DNA of 64,000 nucleotides. Origin: Paractinoplanes toevensis (GTDB lineage: Bacteria; Actinomycetota; Actinomycetes; Mycobacteriales; Micromonosporaceae). Under the pieces are notes generated by a model. The model did no database searches. It had not been told where the DNA came from and was given only the letters and a program-made list of their open reading frames with translations. Where the stretch lies: assembly GCF_018332695.1 (NCBI RefSeq), contig NZ_BOQN01000022.1:86244-150243 (forward strand), read 5' to 3'. Below are positions 1 through 9,159 of this stretch, in pieces (position 1 is the first letter of the stretch; every line of letters begins with the position of its first letter). Both the position numbers and the translations under genes were made by a program.

Positions 1-175
1 CGGCCGCCACCGCTACATGGCCCCGTCCCGGAAGCGAATCTCGCAGTTGAGCGGCGAGAGCCTGGGAGGTCCGGTAGTGGATGGCCACGCGGTCACCGCC
101 CGCGGCGAAGGCCTCCACTACCGCGGCGCCGATGCCTCGGGACCCACCGGTCACCAGAACTCGTCGAATCGTCAT
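1..175 (-). CDS. Short-chain dehydrogenase/reductase, N-terminal part (cut by window edge)
   Basis: Reading from the ATG at 175 towards base 1 gives an SDR amino terminus that opens MTIRRVLVTGGSRGIGAAVV. TGGSRGIG is the TGxxxGxG cofactor-binding motif of the Rossmann fold, as in FabG-type 3-oxoacyl-ACP reductases and related NAD(P)-dependent alcohol dehydrogenases. About 58 residues are visible; the catalytic Ser-Tyr-Lys part lies outside. The gene starts 40 bp after the end of the AraC-type regulator gene on the same strand, so the two are probably co-transcribed and the regulator may control this reductase. The ribosome binding site (AGAAAGA) is weak. The substrate cannot be inferred. Confidence 0.85.
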   Translation of the reverse strand, partial: MTIRRVLVTGGSRGIGAAVVEAFAAGGDRVAIHYRTSQALAAQLRDSLPGRGHVAVAA

Positions 176-215
176 GTACCAGGTCTTTCTGCTGGTGCGG
201 CCGGGTGTAAGCCGA

Positions 216-1127
216 TCAGATCTTCCGCGATGCGGACGGGGCGCCGGTGCGGGTGTACGCGCGCAGGTGTGCGTCGCGCGTCGGCGGATTGCCGAACTGG
301 CGCCGGTAGTCGCGGCTGAACTGTGCGGGGCTTTGGTAGCCGACGCGGCGGCTGATCCCGGCGATGTCGGCGGGGTCGGCGGCCAGCAGGAGCCGGGCCT
401 GTTGCAGCCGGATCTGTTTTTGGAACTGGATGGGGCTCATCGCGGTGACGGTCTGGAAGTTGCGGTGGAAGGCGGAGGTGCTCATGCCTGCCTGCTGGGC
501 CAGCTCCTCGACCCGGAAGGGCTGCGCGTAGTCGTCGCGGATCCGTTGGACAGCGCGGGCGATGTGGCTCAGGCTGCTGTCGGGAAAGCCGAACTGGCGT
601 ACGGTGGCGCCCTGCTCGCCGGTGATGAGCCGCCAGATGATCTCGCGTTTGATCAGGGGGGCGAGCACGGGGATGTCACGCGGCCGGTCGAGCAGGCGCA
701 GCAGCCGGACCGCGGCTTCGACGAGCTCAGCCGGCGCGGTGCTCACGGCCAGTCCCGGCGCCGTGTCCGGGTCGAGAGCCGCCGGTTCGTCCGCGCCGGC
801 CTGCAGCAGCACCTCGGCGATGGCGGACGGATGCAGGGTCAGCCCGAATCCGAGGCCGGGCTCCTGCGGGCTCGCCTTCTCGAAGTAGGCAGTGACGGGC
901 AGGTCGACCGAGGCGATGAGGTACTGCCCGGCCCGGTACTCGTACAGATGTTTGCCGAGCGCGAAGCGTTTGGTCCCCTGGGCGACGAGCGCCAGCACTT
1001 TGCCGTACGTGGTGGGAACCGGCGGTTGAGGCCGTTCGGCTCGGAAGATGCGCAGGTCCTCGATCGGCGTGCTGAGGTCGGGCCGAGCATGGCGGGCGAG
1101 CAGATCGCGCAACTCGTCGAGCGACAT
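216..1127 (-). CDS. AraC-family transcriptional regulator
   Basis: A 303-residue protein with an AraC-type N-terminal ligand domain of the kind found next to SDR genes, followed by two helix-turn-helix units in the last ~100 residues (IRDDYAQPFRVEELAQQAGM, then the GYQSPAQFSRDYRRQFG recognition segment typical of AraC/XylS members). I chose the ATG at 1127 (MSLDELRDLL) because the usual family start lies there; an open frame continues upstream to 1250 but the extra 41 residues have no family character. It is divergent from the ferritin-like gene at 1266 and lies just upstream of the SDR gene. It probably regulates the SDR gene in response to a small molecule, as many such local pairs do. Confidence 0.85.
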   Translation of the reverse strand: MSLDELRDLLARHARPDLSTPIEDLRIFRAERPQPPVPTTYGKVLALVAQGTKRFALGKHLYEYRAGQYLIASVDLPVTAYFEKASPQEPGLGFGLTLHPSAIAEVLLQAGADEPAALDPDTAPGLAVSTAPAELVEAAVRLLRLLDRPRDIPVLAPLIKREIIWRLITGEQGATVRQFGFPDSSLSHIARAVQRIRDDYAQPFRVEELAQQAGMSTSAFHRNFQTVTAMSPIQFQKQIRLQQARLLLAADPADIAGISRRVGYQSPAQFSRDYRRQFGNPPTRDAHLRAYTRTGAPSASRKI

Positions 1128-1265
1128 GTCCTCGATTGAAACATCCGGGTCAAGATCACCGCCCGTGCCGCGCGACGGTGAGCCGGCGAAGCGCGCGTCG
1201 GCCACCGGGCGGCGCCCGGCGGTTAGGTCATTCGACAGATGCACGCTCACCGGGCCTGCTCAAGC

Positions 1266-1877
1266 ATGGAACTCGTGACTTCTTCCGAAGGCGAGCGCCT
1301 CCTGCCGCCGGGGCCCGCGCTGCGGACGCGTGAGGTCCGCGACCGTGCCCTGTTCGACCTGGACGACGGTCCGGTCACGCCGTCGAACCACGCGGATCTG
1401 ATGGCGGTGACGCGGTTGCTGGATGCGCTGCTCGCGAGCCTGCTCGTGTCCTCGCTGCAGTACGAGCAGCACGCGCTGGCCATCCGCGCGCCGTCCGCCC
1501 GGCCGTTCGCGGATTTCCTGTTCGCCTGCGCCGATCGCGACCGTGGTGACGCGCGCCGGCTGGCGGAGCGGATCCGGCAGCTCGGCTTCGTCGGCGAATA
1601 CGATCCGCAGTATCTCGGCGTGCGGTCGCGGCTGACCTTCCGGGCGTACCCCGGGGAGCACCCCGCGGCCATCGTGACGCAGAACCTCGTCGGGGTACGG
1701 ATCCTGGTGCAGACGTTGCAGGAGGCGGTGCGCTGGCTCGGCACCGATGATCCCACCACCCGGCGTCTGCTGGAACGGCTGCTGGAGGAGAAGGAGACGC
1801 AGGCCGACGGGCTCACCGCGCAGCCCTTTCCGCAGGAGGTGGCGACATCGCATCCCGCAGCCCGGACCGAGAGGTGA
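1266..1877 (+). CDS. Ferritin-like four-helix protein
   Basis: About 203 residues, mostly helical. The segment LLASLLVSSLQYEQHAL and the late segment LLERLLEEKETQADGL resemble the paired helices of bacterioferritin/Dps-like proteins. Several iron ligands of true ferritins are not conserved: the usual glutamate-rich second helix reads ADRDRGDARRLAERI. Iron storage is therefore uncertain and the protein may be only structurally related. The ATG at 1266 is preferred over the one at 1239, which would add nine residues inside the divergent promoter region. The 3' end overlaps the end of the convergent LAL regulator gene by 65 bp. Confidence 0.6.
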   Translation: MELVTSSEGERLLPPGPALRTREVRDRALFDLDDGPVTPSNHADLMAVTRLLDALLASLLVSSLQYEQHALAIRAPSARPFADFLFACADRDRGDARRLAERIRQLGFVGEYDPQYLGVRSRLTFRAYPGEHPAAIVTQNLVGVRILVQTLQEAVRWLGTDDPTTRRLLERLLEEKETQADGLTAQPFPQEVATSHPAARTER

Positions 1878-4578
1878 TCCCCAGCTTCGGGAAGATCCGG
1901 TACAGGTGTGCACCCACCGTACGGTGCGACAGGTACAGGCGTTCCGCGATCTGCTTGTTCGTCATGCCGCCGGCCGCCAGTTGCGCGATCTGCAGCTCTT
2001 GAGCGGTCAACGCGGACAGGTCGGCCGGCCGCCCTTGGGCCGGCAGGAGCCCTGAGGCGCGCAACTCGCCCTCCGCCCGGGCACACCACGGCTCGGCCGC
2101 CATGGCCGCGAAGGCGTCCCGCGCCGTGCGCAGGTGCAGACGCGCCCGCGCCGAGGAGCGGTCACGGCGTAGTTTCTCCCCGAGGGCCAGCCGGACCCGG
2201 GACCCGTCGAACAGCCACCGTTCCGTCGCCGGATCGGCCAGCAGGCTCTCCACCCGGGTCACCGAATCGTCGGCGCCGGTGACGATGGCCTCGGCGCCGG
2301 CCTGGATCAGCGCCATGCGCGGTGACAGGGCCCCCACATCCGCGTCCCGCATCGCCTGGACGTGCGCCCGGGCGTCGACGGTGCGTCCGGTCCGGACGGC
2401 GGCCTCGACCAGGTCGAACATGACCCAGGTGCAGTGCGGCACATGCGGGGCCAGGACGCCGGGAGGGCTCATGGCGGCGGCGTGCCCGAAAGCAGCGTCG
2501 AAGTCACCCTGACCCTGGGCGGCGAGTACGCGGGGATGGTGCGCGAACAACGCCGCGGCCGACACGCCGCGCGGTAGCGCCCAGTACGTGATCTCATCGG
2601 CGAGCGCGTATGCCTCGTCGAACCGGCCCCGACCGGCGGCGATGATTGCCCGGTTGTACCGGAAGTACCACGCGAAGAACGGGAAACCGCTGGTGTCGCA
2701 GATCTGTTGTCCCTCGTCGGCGAGTTCTGCGGCTTCGTCCCACCGCCCGGTCAGATAGTCGTCGAGGCACAGGTGCATCAGGGCGCCGAGGTGCCGGCGG
2801 GCTGCTCCACCGTGGCGGCCCTGTTCGATCAGCCGCCAGGACGGCTCTCGGCAGTCGCCGAGCCGGTCGAGATAGACCGAGGCCGTCCCGACGCGTACGA
2901 CGCGGGTGGGATCCGCATCTTCGGACAGCGTCCGCAGGACCGCCTCGATCCGGGGCAGGGCGGCCCGGCCGGTACGTACCGGATCGACGAAACTGTCGCT
3001 CGCCAGCGCGAGCACCTCGGGTGGCTCGGGCCGGAGTCTGCGCAGAGCGGAGAAGAACGGCGCCCAGTGTGCCGGCGTGCTGCCGTACCAGCACAGCAGG
3101 AGCAGGGTGTGCATGGCCTCGATGAGCGCGGGATCGTCCGCACGATACCCGTGGTCGCCGGTCTCGATGGCGCCAGTGAGCAGCCGGTGCGCCGTCCTCA
3201 CGTCGCCTTCTCCATTGATCATGAGGAAGGCGGCCGCGCTGGCGGCGAGCAGCGACCCGGACGAGTCCGGGGCCGCCCGGCGCGCGTCGCTGAGCAGGGT
3301 CCGGGCATCGTCGGCGCCACCGCTGGCCTCGGCGCCGATGTAGGCCGCCTCGGCGAGCCGCCGACCCCGGCCGGCGCCGGTGGTGCTCAGCTCCGCGGCG
3401 CGGACCAGGGCGGCGATCGCGGCCAGCGCGTCGCCGCGCAGCATGACCCGGTGCGCCGCCTCCTGCAGCAGTTCGGCTACCGCCTCGTCCGGACCGGTGG
3501 CGGCCGTCGCCAGGTGCCATGCGCGACGTTCCCGGTCCCCGGCCAGGGCATCGGCGAGGGCGACGTGCGCGCTGCGGCGCTCCTCGTGGGTGGACATGGC
3601 CACGATCGCCGATCGGATCAGCGGATGCCGGAACGCGATGCGCGCGGTGGCGTCGTCCACCCGGACCAGCTGTTCCAGCTCCGCAGGCGCCAGGTCGGCC
3701 AGGCCCGACCCCTCGGGCAGGGCGGCCCGTAGCACCCGGACATCACCGGTGCCCTCGAAGGCCGCGAGCAGCAATACCCGTCTGGTCCGGTCGGGCAACC
3801 CGGTGAGGCGGGACGCGAAGACAGCCTGCAGCCGGTCGCTGAGGGGCACCACATCGTGCTGCACCGCACTCCGCTGCGCGGAGCCGAGGAGCGTGGCGGG
3901 CAGCTCGATCAACGCGAGCGGGTTGCCCTGCGCCAGCTCGAGCAGGCGCCGCCGTACCCTGATCGGCATCTGGGGTTGCCGGCTCTGGATCAGCCGCGCG
4001 GCGGCCTCGTCGCCGAGCGGCTCGACGACCTGCTCGGACAGCCCGCGCATGTCGAGGAAACCAACGGTTCCGGTACGGGCCGCCACCAGTAGCCCGGCCC
4101 TGCGGCCCGGCAGTCGCCGGGCGATGAAGCCGAGCACCACGGCGCTCGCCCGGTCGATCCAGTGCACGTCGTCCATCATCAGCACGACGGGAGCGTCGGC
4201 CGCGAGCTCGGTGACGAGCAGCAGCGCGGCGTTGCACACGAGCAGGACGTCCGGCGGGGCGCCGACGCCGAAACCGAGCGCCACCGACAGAGCCTCCCGC
4301 GGGCCGGGCGGAAGACGATCGAGATCCGCGTGCATCGGCAGCAGCAGCTGGTTGAGCGCGGAGTAGCTGACGTCGGCCTCGAACTCCGATCCGGATGCCC
4401 GCAGCACCCGCATTCCCCTGGAGGCGGCGAGTTCCGACGCGGCGGCCATCAGCGAGCTCTTGCCGACGCCGGGTTCGCCGCAGATCAGCCGGACGTCGCC
4501 CTCCTGACTTACGGCGTCAAGGAAACCGGATATCCGGGCCAGCTCGTCGCGGCGTCCGAACAATTCGTTACCGGTCAA
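1813..4578 (-). CDS. LuxR-family ATP-binding regulator (LAL type)
   Basis: A 921-residue regulator. The N-terminus carries an AAA/STAND ATPase with Walker A GEPGVGKS (residues 34-41) and Walker B LMMDDVHW (about 133-140). The middle is a long helical, TPR-like region rich in AEL/ARR repeats. The C-terminus has a LuxR helix-turn-helix (LTAQELQIAQLAAGGMTNKQ followed by IAERLYLSHRTVGAHLYRIF). This is the layout of MalT/LAL regulators, which bind an inducer and ATP, oligomerise and activate transcription. The target is unknown. The nearest genes on the same strand downstream are AraC and SDR, separated by the convergent ferritin-like gene. Actinomycetes carry many LAL regulators, often as orphans, and this may be one. 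Confidence 0.93.
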   Translation of the reverse strand: MTGNELFGRRDELARISGFLDAVSQEGDVRLICGEPGVGKSSLMAAASELAASRGMRVLRASGSEFEADVSYSALNQLLLPMHADLDRLPPGPREALSVALGFGVGAPPDVLLVCNAALLLVTELAADAPVVLMMDDVHWIDRASAVVLGFIARRLPGRRAGLLVAARTGTVGFLDMRGLSEQVVEPLGDEAAARLIQSRQPQMPIRVRRRLLELAQGNPLALIELPATLLGSAQRSAVQHDVVPLSDRLQAVFASRLTGLPDRTRRVLLLAAFEGTGDVRVLRAALPEGSGLADLAPAELEQLVRVDDATARIAFRHPLIRSAIVAMSTHEERRSAHVALADALAGDRERRAWHLATAATGPDEAVAELLQEAAHRVMLRGDALAAIAALVRAAELSTTGAGRGRRLAEAAYIGAEASGGADDARTLLSDARRAAPDSSGSLLAASAAAFLMINGEGDVRTAHRLLTGAIETGDHGYRADDPALIEAMHTLLLLCWYGSTPAHWAPFFSALRRLRPEPPEVLALASDSFVDPVRTGRAALPRIEAVLRTLSEDADPTRVVRVGTASVYLDRLGDCREPSWRLIEQGRHGGAARRHLGALMHLCLDDYLTGRWDEAAELADEGQQICDTSGFPFFAWYFRYNRAIIAAGRGRFDEAYALADEITYWALPRGVSAAALFAHHPRVLAAQGQGDFDAAFGHAAAMSPPGVLAPHVPHCTWVMFDLVEAAVRTGRTVDARAHVQAMRDADVGALSPRMALIQAGAEAIVTGADDSVTRVESLLADPATERWLFDGSRVRLALGEKLRRDRSSARARLHLRTARDAFAAMAAEPWCARAEGELRASGLLPAQGRPADLSALTAQELQIAQLAAGGMTNKQIAERLYLSHRTVGAHLYRIFPKLGITSRSGLRDAMSPPPAERAAR

Positions 4579-4704
4579 CCCCTACCTCACGCGCCTGTCG
4601 CCGTCCCGGCGAAGTGGATGTTCGGCAGGCTACAACGGGAAGCCGGCCGCCGGCCGCGCCGCGGGACGGGCGAGCACGATCGGTCAAGAGATCGGGAGCT
4701 TCCG

Positions 4705-4893
4705 TCAAGAGCCGGCCCCTGCCCGGGCCGGCGCTGCAGGACCGTTCTCGACGGCGGCGATCTCGGCCAGGACGGACAGCGCGGTCTCGTCGAGCGACGC
4801 TCCGCCGAGGTCGAGCCCGGCCGGACCGACGAGGCGGTGCAGACCCGCCGCGCCGGCCAGCTGGTGCAAATGGGAATTGCGGTGAAGATTCAT
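4705..4893 (-). pseudogene. XdhC/CoxI-family C-terminal remnant
   Basis: A 62-residue frame containing LVGPAGLDLGGASLDETALS followed by VLAEIAAVENG. This matches the conserved C-terminal end of XdhC-type maturation factors for molybdenum hydroxylases (consensus around PIGLDLGA, TPEE, AxSIxAEI). Normal family members have roughly 250-380 residues, so only the tail survives. The ATG at 4893 is fortuitous; it has no clear ribosome binding site and follows the LtrA gene by 4 bp. No xanthine or CO dehydrogenase subunits are nearby. I read it as the leftover of a deleted gene. Confidence 0.6.
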
Positions 4894-4897
4894 TCAA

Positions 4898-6109
4898 TCA
4901 GTCCGCAGGCCGGACAATTTTGACTGTTTCTCTCGAATGGTTGCCGGATTCTGGCCGCCCGTATCGGATCGTCTCGCCGGTGATCAGGACGGTCAGGACG
5001 AGAACCAGGGCCGCCAGCGCAGCGGTCGGCGGCAGCCGGACGGCGACGGGAGCGGCTGCGAGAAGAACGCCGGCCGTGACCAGGCGGGGCAGGCTCAGCG
5101 TGCGATGCATGCGGTGTTCGAACAGCAGGTGCCCGGCCAGGTAGAGCGTCGGGCCGCCGAACAGCGGCAGCGCGTAGTAGAGCCCCAACGGTGCGAACTC
5201 GGCCGCGTGCGCCACCACGCCCTCGACGCCCAGCGCGGTGAGCACGATGCCGGCGACGAGCGGGAAGTGTCCGTACGTGTAGGCGTCGACGGCCAGGCTC
5301 ACCCGGGCCCGGCCGTCCACCTCGCCGAGGCGGCGTTCGGCCGCCGGCGACACCGCGTCGAAGTAGAGCCACCACAGGCACACCGCGGCGCCGACGCCGA
5401 GGGTGGCGGCGAGCAGCAACGGCACCCCCGTCGGCTGGCCGGCGGCGCCGGCGCCGATCGCCATGACCGACTCGCCGAGGGCCAGGATGATGAACAGGCC
5501 ATGCCGCTCGGTCAGGTGCGCCGGGCTGTGCAGCCGCCAGTCGCCGTGCCGGGCGGTGAGGTAGATGCCGGCCCAGTCGACCAGCAGGGCGAGAGCGAAC
5601 AGCGTCACCTGGGCCCAGCCGCCCAGCAGCGCCCCGCTCACCAGCAGGGCCGCGCCGGCCAGCAGGGGCAGCCAGGTGATCGCTATCTGGTGACGCAGCC
5701 CTGCGTCACCGGTCGCGGCGACGGCGTAGACCGCGAGGTGCACCCACCGCACGAGAAGGTAGGCGCACACCAGCACCAACGGGCCGGACAGCCCGCCGGG
5801 CGCATCCCGCCAGGCCTCGGGAATCGCCAGGCCGACCACGAAGATCGCCGCCATCGCCACGACCATTCCGCTCCGCAACAGACCCCGGTTCGCCCGGGAG
5901 TGGTTGCCCAGCCAGGTGTAACCGGACCAGGTACCCCACAGCAGGGCGAGCATGATCAAGCCCTGCAGGACGCCGTACGCGCTGTGCTCGTGCGCCAGGA
6001 AGGCGGTGATCTGAGTGGTCGCGAAGACGAAGACCAGATCGAAGAACAGTTCGAACGGCGTCGCCCGATGACCCTCGCCGGCCGGGTGTATTCCGCGTCG
6101 CTCTGTCAT
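4898..6109 (-). CDS. LtrA-family integral membrane protein
   Basis: A 403-residue polytopic membrane protein. After a short polar start it has the low-temperature-requirement-A signature FELFFDLVFVFATTQITAFL followed by about ten hydrophobic helices and the conserved HSRANRG segment in the first third. The function of LtrA proteins is not well defined; the family was named from a cold-sensitive Listeria mutant. I chose the ATG at 6109 (MTERRGIHPAGEG), 51 bp inside the longest open frame, because the family core follows directly. It lies 31 bp downstream of the methyltransferase gene on the same strand and may share its transcript. Confidence 0.88.
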   Translation of the reverse strand: MTERRGIHPAGEGHRATPFELFFDLVFVFATTQITAFLAHEHSAYGVLQGLIMLALLWGTWSGYTWLGNHSRANRGLLRSGMVVAMAAIFVVGLAIPEAWRDAPGGLSGPLVLVCAYLLVRWVHLAVYAVAATGDAGLRHQIAITWLPLLAGAALLVSGALLGGWAQVTLFALALLVDWAGIYLTARHGDWRLHSPAHLTERHGLFIILALGESVMAIGAGAAGQPTGVPLLLAATLGVGAAVCLWWLYFDAVSPAAERRLGEVDGRARVSLAVDAYTYGHFPLVAGIVLTALGVEGVVAHAAEFAPLGLYYALPLFGGPTLYLAGHLLFEHRMHRTLSLPRLVTAGVLLAAAPVAVRLPPTAALAALVLVLTVLITGETIRYGRPESGNHSRETVKIVRPAD

Positions 6110-6140
6110 GCCCGTCGCTCCCTTCCCGCGGAACGGGCCG

Positions 6141-6752
6141 CTAGGCCGCAACGAGGTCATGCAAGCGGGCCGGTATGCGGGGCCGGCGGCAGAAGTAGAC
6201 GAACGCGGGTGGCATGTTGGCCCACACCGTCCGGCTGGTGACGACCTCCTCGAACCGGGCGCTCAGTGACTGCCGGAGCCGGAGGGCGGGCGGCGCCCAA
6301 CGGGAGAAGGTGTAGGCGAACGTGGTGAAGGCGCCGTCCGGGGCAAGGGCGCCGGTGACCGCGGCCAGCAGGTCATCCTGCGTGCTCGCACCGAACGCCG
6401 CCCACGGCAACCCGCTCACGATGACGTCCGCCTGCCGATGACCACCGTGCGCCAGCAGGTCGGGAAGCCGGCGCGCGTCGGCGACGGCGACGTCGACCCG
6501 CGGAAACCTCGCGGCCAAAGGACCGGCGAATCGTTCGTTGATCTCGATCGCGAGGTGGCGACCGCGACCGGCGAGCCGACTCTGGACGGCAGCGGTGAAC
6601 GCGCCGGTGCCGGGCCCGAGCTCGACCACCAGCGGGTCGCCGTCGCGGGGCACGGGCGCCGTGACGAGATCGGCCAGCCGGGCACCGCTGGGAGCGACGG
6701 CGGCGACGGTGAGCGGATCGCGCAGGAACTCGCGCAGGAACGAGACGCTCAT
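6141..6752 (-). CDS. PmtA-like SAM-dependent methyltransferase
   Basis: 203 residues. Motif I VVELGPGTGAFT (about 42-53) is the S-adenosylmethionine-binding loop, and IVSGLPWAAFG takes the place of motif IV. The opening SFLREFLRDPLTVAAVAPSG and the SGLP motif are typical of the phospholipid N-methyltransferase/rRNA-dimethylase-like group (PmtA-like). A role in phosphatidylethanolamine methylation is therefore possible, but the substrate is not proven by sequence. Its start overlaps the end of the hydrolase remnant at 6749 by ATGA, and it precedes the LtrA gene by 31 bp. A membrane-related function would fit that neighbour. Confidence 0.8.
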   Translation of the reverse strand: MSVSFLREFLRDPLTVAAVAPSGARLADLVTAPVPRDGDPLVVELGPGTGAFTAAVQSRLAGRGRHLAIEINERFAGPLAARFPRVDVAVADARRLPDLLAHGGHRQADVIVSGLPWAAFGASTQDDLLAAVTGALAPDGAFTTFAYTFSRWAPPALRLRQSLSARFEEVVTSRTVWANMPPAFVYFCRRPRIPARLHDLVAA

Positions 6753-7000
6753 CGCCGCACTCCCTGCTTCGCCTCAAGGCCCGTGCCAAGCAGTACCCGG
6801 GAGGGCCACTCCGCGCTCGTGCCGGTGTTCTCCGGCGCTAGCCGGTACTCCACGGTGACCACGACGGTGCGGAACCGGTCGAGCCATTCCAGCGGTATGT
6901 CGATCTGGGCGAGCAACTCGCGGTCGAGTTCGGGTACGCGCGGCAAGCCGGCGAGGAGCGTGCCGAGCTCCGGGTCGAAAGGCGTACGGGTCGGTGTCAT
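6749..7000 (-). pseudogene. Internally deleted alpha/beta-hydrolase (HSL family) remnant
   Basis: 83 residues. The first ~45 (FDPELGTLLAGLPRVPELDR) match the N-terminal cap of hormone-sensitive-lipase-type hydrolases. They are followed immediately by RTVVVTVEYRLAPENTG, which matches the conserved VxVxYRLAPE strand that normally comes about 60-70 residues later, after the HGGG oxyanion motif. The oxyanion loop, the nucleophile elbow (GxSxGG) and the whole C-terminal half are missing, against a usual ~310 residues. The frame stays open across the deletion and ends in an ATGA overlap with the methyltransferase gene, so it may still serve translational coupling. It cannot be an active esterase. 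Confidence 0.65.
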
Positions 7001-7051
7001 GGCGGAGTCCTGTCGTCGTAGGTGGAGGGATGCGGCCGGCGGGTGCGTCGT

Positions 7052-7261
7052 TCAGACGGCGGCCTTGCCGCCGATCGGCATTTCGTCGGTGTATGCCGGT
7101 TCGCCGTCGAGCAGCGGCTGCAACTGGGCGACCAGGGGTTGCGCCTCGGCGGTCGCAAAGAACCGGCGGTGCGCCTCCGGCGTGGCCCAGCCCTCGACGA
7201 GCTCGTCACCCTTGCCGGGCCGGGCGGTCATGGCGGCGTGAAAGCCATGGTTGATGGGCAC
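7052..7261 (-). pseudogene. Internally deleted antibiotic-biosynthesis-monooxygenase-like (ABM) protein
   Basis: 69 residues. The beginning (HAAMTARPGKGDEL) matches the first strand of ABM-fold proteins and the rest (ATPEAHRRFFATAEAQPLVA, then QLQPLLDGEP) matches their last helix. The central strands, about 35-40 residues that normally lie between them, are absent. ABM proteins are ~100-residue dimeric ferredoxin-like folds, so this version should not fold normally. It is on the same strand as the hydrolase remnant 51 bp downstream, which also carries an internal deletion. A genuinely minimal variant is less likely. Confidence 0.55.
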
Positions 7262-7759
7262 GGGGGTGATCTCCCTGTCGTGGGTTTGTCACCGCTGATC
7301 GGTGACATCTCCACTCTTGGTGCCACCCCGTTGATCTCCATCAGTCATGCGACTCCAACGATTTCCACGATCGGCAACCGGTGACCTAACCGGTCCCGCC
7401 GGCACGCGGGACGTGGGCCGAGCCGCCAAGCCGGCGTCACCTGAGTCATCGGTGCAGCAAAGGCGCTCAGGTCACCAGCGCAGGCTGTCTCCGCCAGCGG
7501 AGTCGGATGACGGATGTGGCGGGGACGCGGGGCGCGGAGGGTGAATTTGGCATCCCGATGGCGCGGTCGACGGATAACGCACGCCGCGTGGATCCCCATA
7601 GATCCGGAAGCGCATCGAACGGCACTACCCGGCTGCCCGTTCACCGCCATCGGCGGGTGAGGTCGTCGGCGACCGCCGACCGCACTCGCCCTCGGCGCCG
7701 CCGTCACACTCCGTATCTCCTGGGCGCGGGTACCTAGCGAACCGGAGGCTCGTTTCTCC
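7262..7759. other. 498-bp stretch without a recognisable gene
   Basis: Open frames exist on both strands but none shows a known family, a good ribosome binding site or consistent third-position bias. The stretch separates the decayed 4.7-7.3 kb region from the fuconate dehydratase relic. It probably contains decayed sequence, including the place where the dehydratase N-terminus should be. Confidence 0.4.
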
Positions 7760-9006
7760 TTGATCAAACAGGCGGCAGAGGCCATCAGCCAGCGCGGGGC
7801 GCACCCGCAACCTGCCAGGTCCCGGCCCCCGACGGCAGCCCGTGTCCCCGGGCCCGCGGAAATCAAACTCGCCGACACGGAGATCGAGGTCGCCGCCATC
7901 CGGTCGCTCGCCACGATGGTCACCGGCCAGTTGGTGGACGAAGTCGTCGCCGACCCCGGAGCGCTCGCCCGGCGGCTCGTCGGCGACAGTCAGATCCGCT
8001 GGCTCGGCCCGGCGAAAGGTGTCGTGCACATGGCCGCGGGCGGCCTGGTCAACGCGGTCTGGGACCTCGCCGCCCGGCGCGCGGGCCAGCCGTTGTGGAA
8101 ACTGCTGGCCGCCCTGAGCCCGGAGCAGGTCGTCGCCCAGATCGACTGGCGCTACCTGCGCGACGCGCTCACCGAGGACGAGGCGCTGGCCCTGCTGCGG
8201 CACGCGGCCGGCGGCAGGGCCGAGCGCGAGCGCATCCTGCTCGACGAGGGCTACCCGGCCTACACCACCACCCCCGGCTGGCTGGGCTACGACGACGAGA
8301 AGCTCGCCCGGCTGTGCGCGCAGGCGGTCGGCGACGGCTACCGGCTGATCAAGCTGAAGGTCGGCGCGGACCTCCGCGACGACGTACGGCGGCTGGCGAT
8401 CGCCCGGCGCGAGGTCGGCCCGGACGTGCGCATCGCCGTCGACGCCAACCAGATCTGGGGTGTGCCCGAGGCGATCGACTGGATGCGTTGGCGCCGTTCG
8501 ACCCGTACTGGATCGAGGAGCCGACATCACCGGACGACATCCTCGGGCACGCCGCGATCCGCGCGGCATTGGCCCCGATGAAGGTCGCCACCGGCGAGCA
8601 CGTGCACAACGCGGTCATGTTCAAGCAACTGCTGCTGGCCGGCGCCGTCGACGTCGTCCAGATCGACGCCTGCCGCGTCGGCGGTGTCAACGAGAACCTC
8701 GCGATCCTGCTGCTCGCGGCGAAATTCGGGGTCCCCGTCTGCCTCCATGCGGGCGGTGTCGGCCTCTGCGAGCTCGTCCAGCATCTGGCCATGTTCGACT
8801 TCGTCGCGGTCAGCGGCACGGCCGAGGACCGCGCCATTGAGTACGTCGACCACCTGCACGAGCACTTCACCGCCCCCGTACGCATCGACAACGGTCGGTA
8901 CGTGGCGCCTCGCACGGCGGGAGTGAGCGCCGAGATGCGCCCGGAGACCCTGACCGCGTACCGGTATCCCGACGGTCCACGATGGACCGATTCATCAGAT
9001 GCATAG
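7760..9006 (+). pseudogene. L-fuconate dehydratase (enolase superfamily), N-truncated and frameshifted
   Basis: Two frames together match the L-fuconate dehydratase/ENOSF1 branch of the mandelate-racemase group. The first frame (7760-8485) contains [33 protein letters not shown], the lysine segment LIKLKVGAD and the metal-ligand strand VAVDAN-like [10 protein letters not shown]. At about 8483-8491 one base is missing (WMR then LAPFDPYW). The protein continues in another frame with [23 protein letters not shown] and [15 protein letters not shown], ending DSSDA at 9006. The first ~65 residues of the family (N-terminal capping domain) are also absent, and only a TTG is available as start. Both lesions argue for a pseudogene rather than a read error. 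It sits directly before a sugar ABC transporter, which suggests the cluster once served L-fucose or a related sugar. Confidence 0.85.
8989..9001 (+). promoter_or_regulatory. Candidate operator GATTCATCAGATG
   Basis: Thirteen bases that recur exactly, inverted, at 12780-12792, at the other end of the ABC transporter operon. The core CATCAGATG is a 9-bp palindrome. The site lies at the end of the dehydratase relic, 159 bp before the transporter start; a related GTCAGATGTC occurs at about 9059-9068, nearer the gene. A FadR-type regulator encoded at 12791-13537 is the obvious candidate binder, but this is inference. Confidence 0.35.
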
Positions 9007-9159
9007 GGCTTGGCAGGGCGAGATCACCCCATTGACCGGCACATCCTCGCGGCCTAACGTCAGATGTCTACAAAGTGTCGTCGGTCACATCCCCGTAAAA
9101 TCCCCCGGCGGCGACGTCCCGGGAGCGCATCCCCTTCACCGCATCAGGGAAGGACTCCG

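Noticed and set aside
81..1139. A 352-codon open frame on the plus strand opposite the AraC regulator
   Set aside because: It is antisense to a gene with clear AraC motifs and has no family similarity of its own; high GC content creates such frames.
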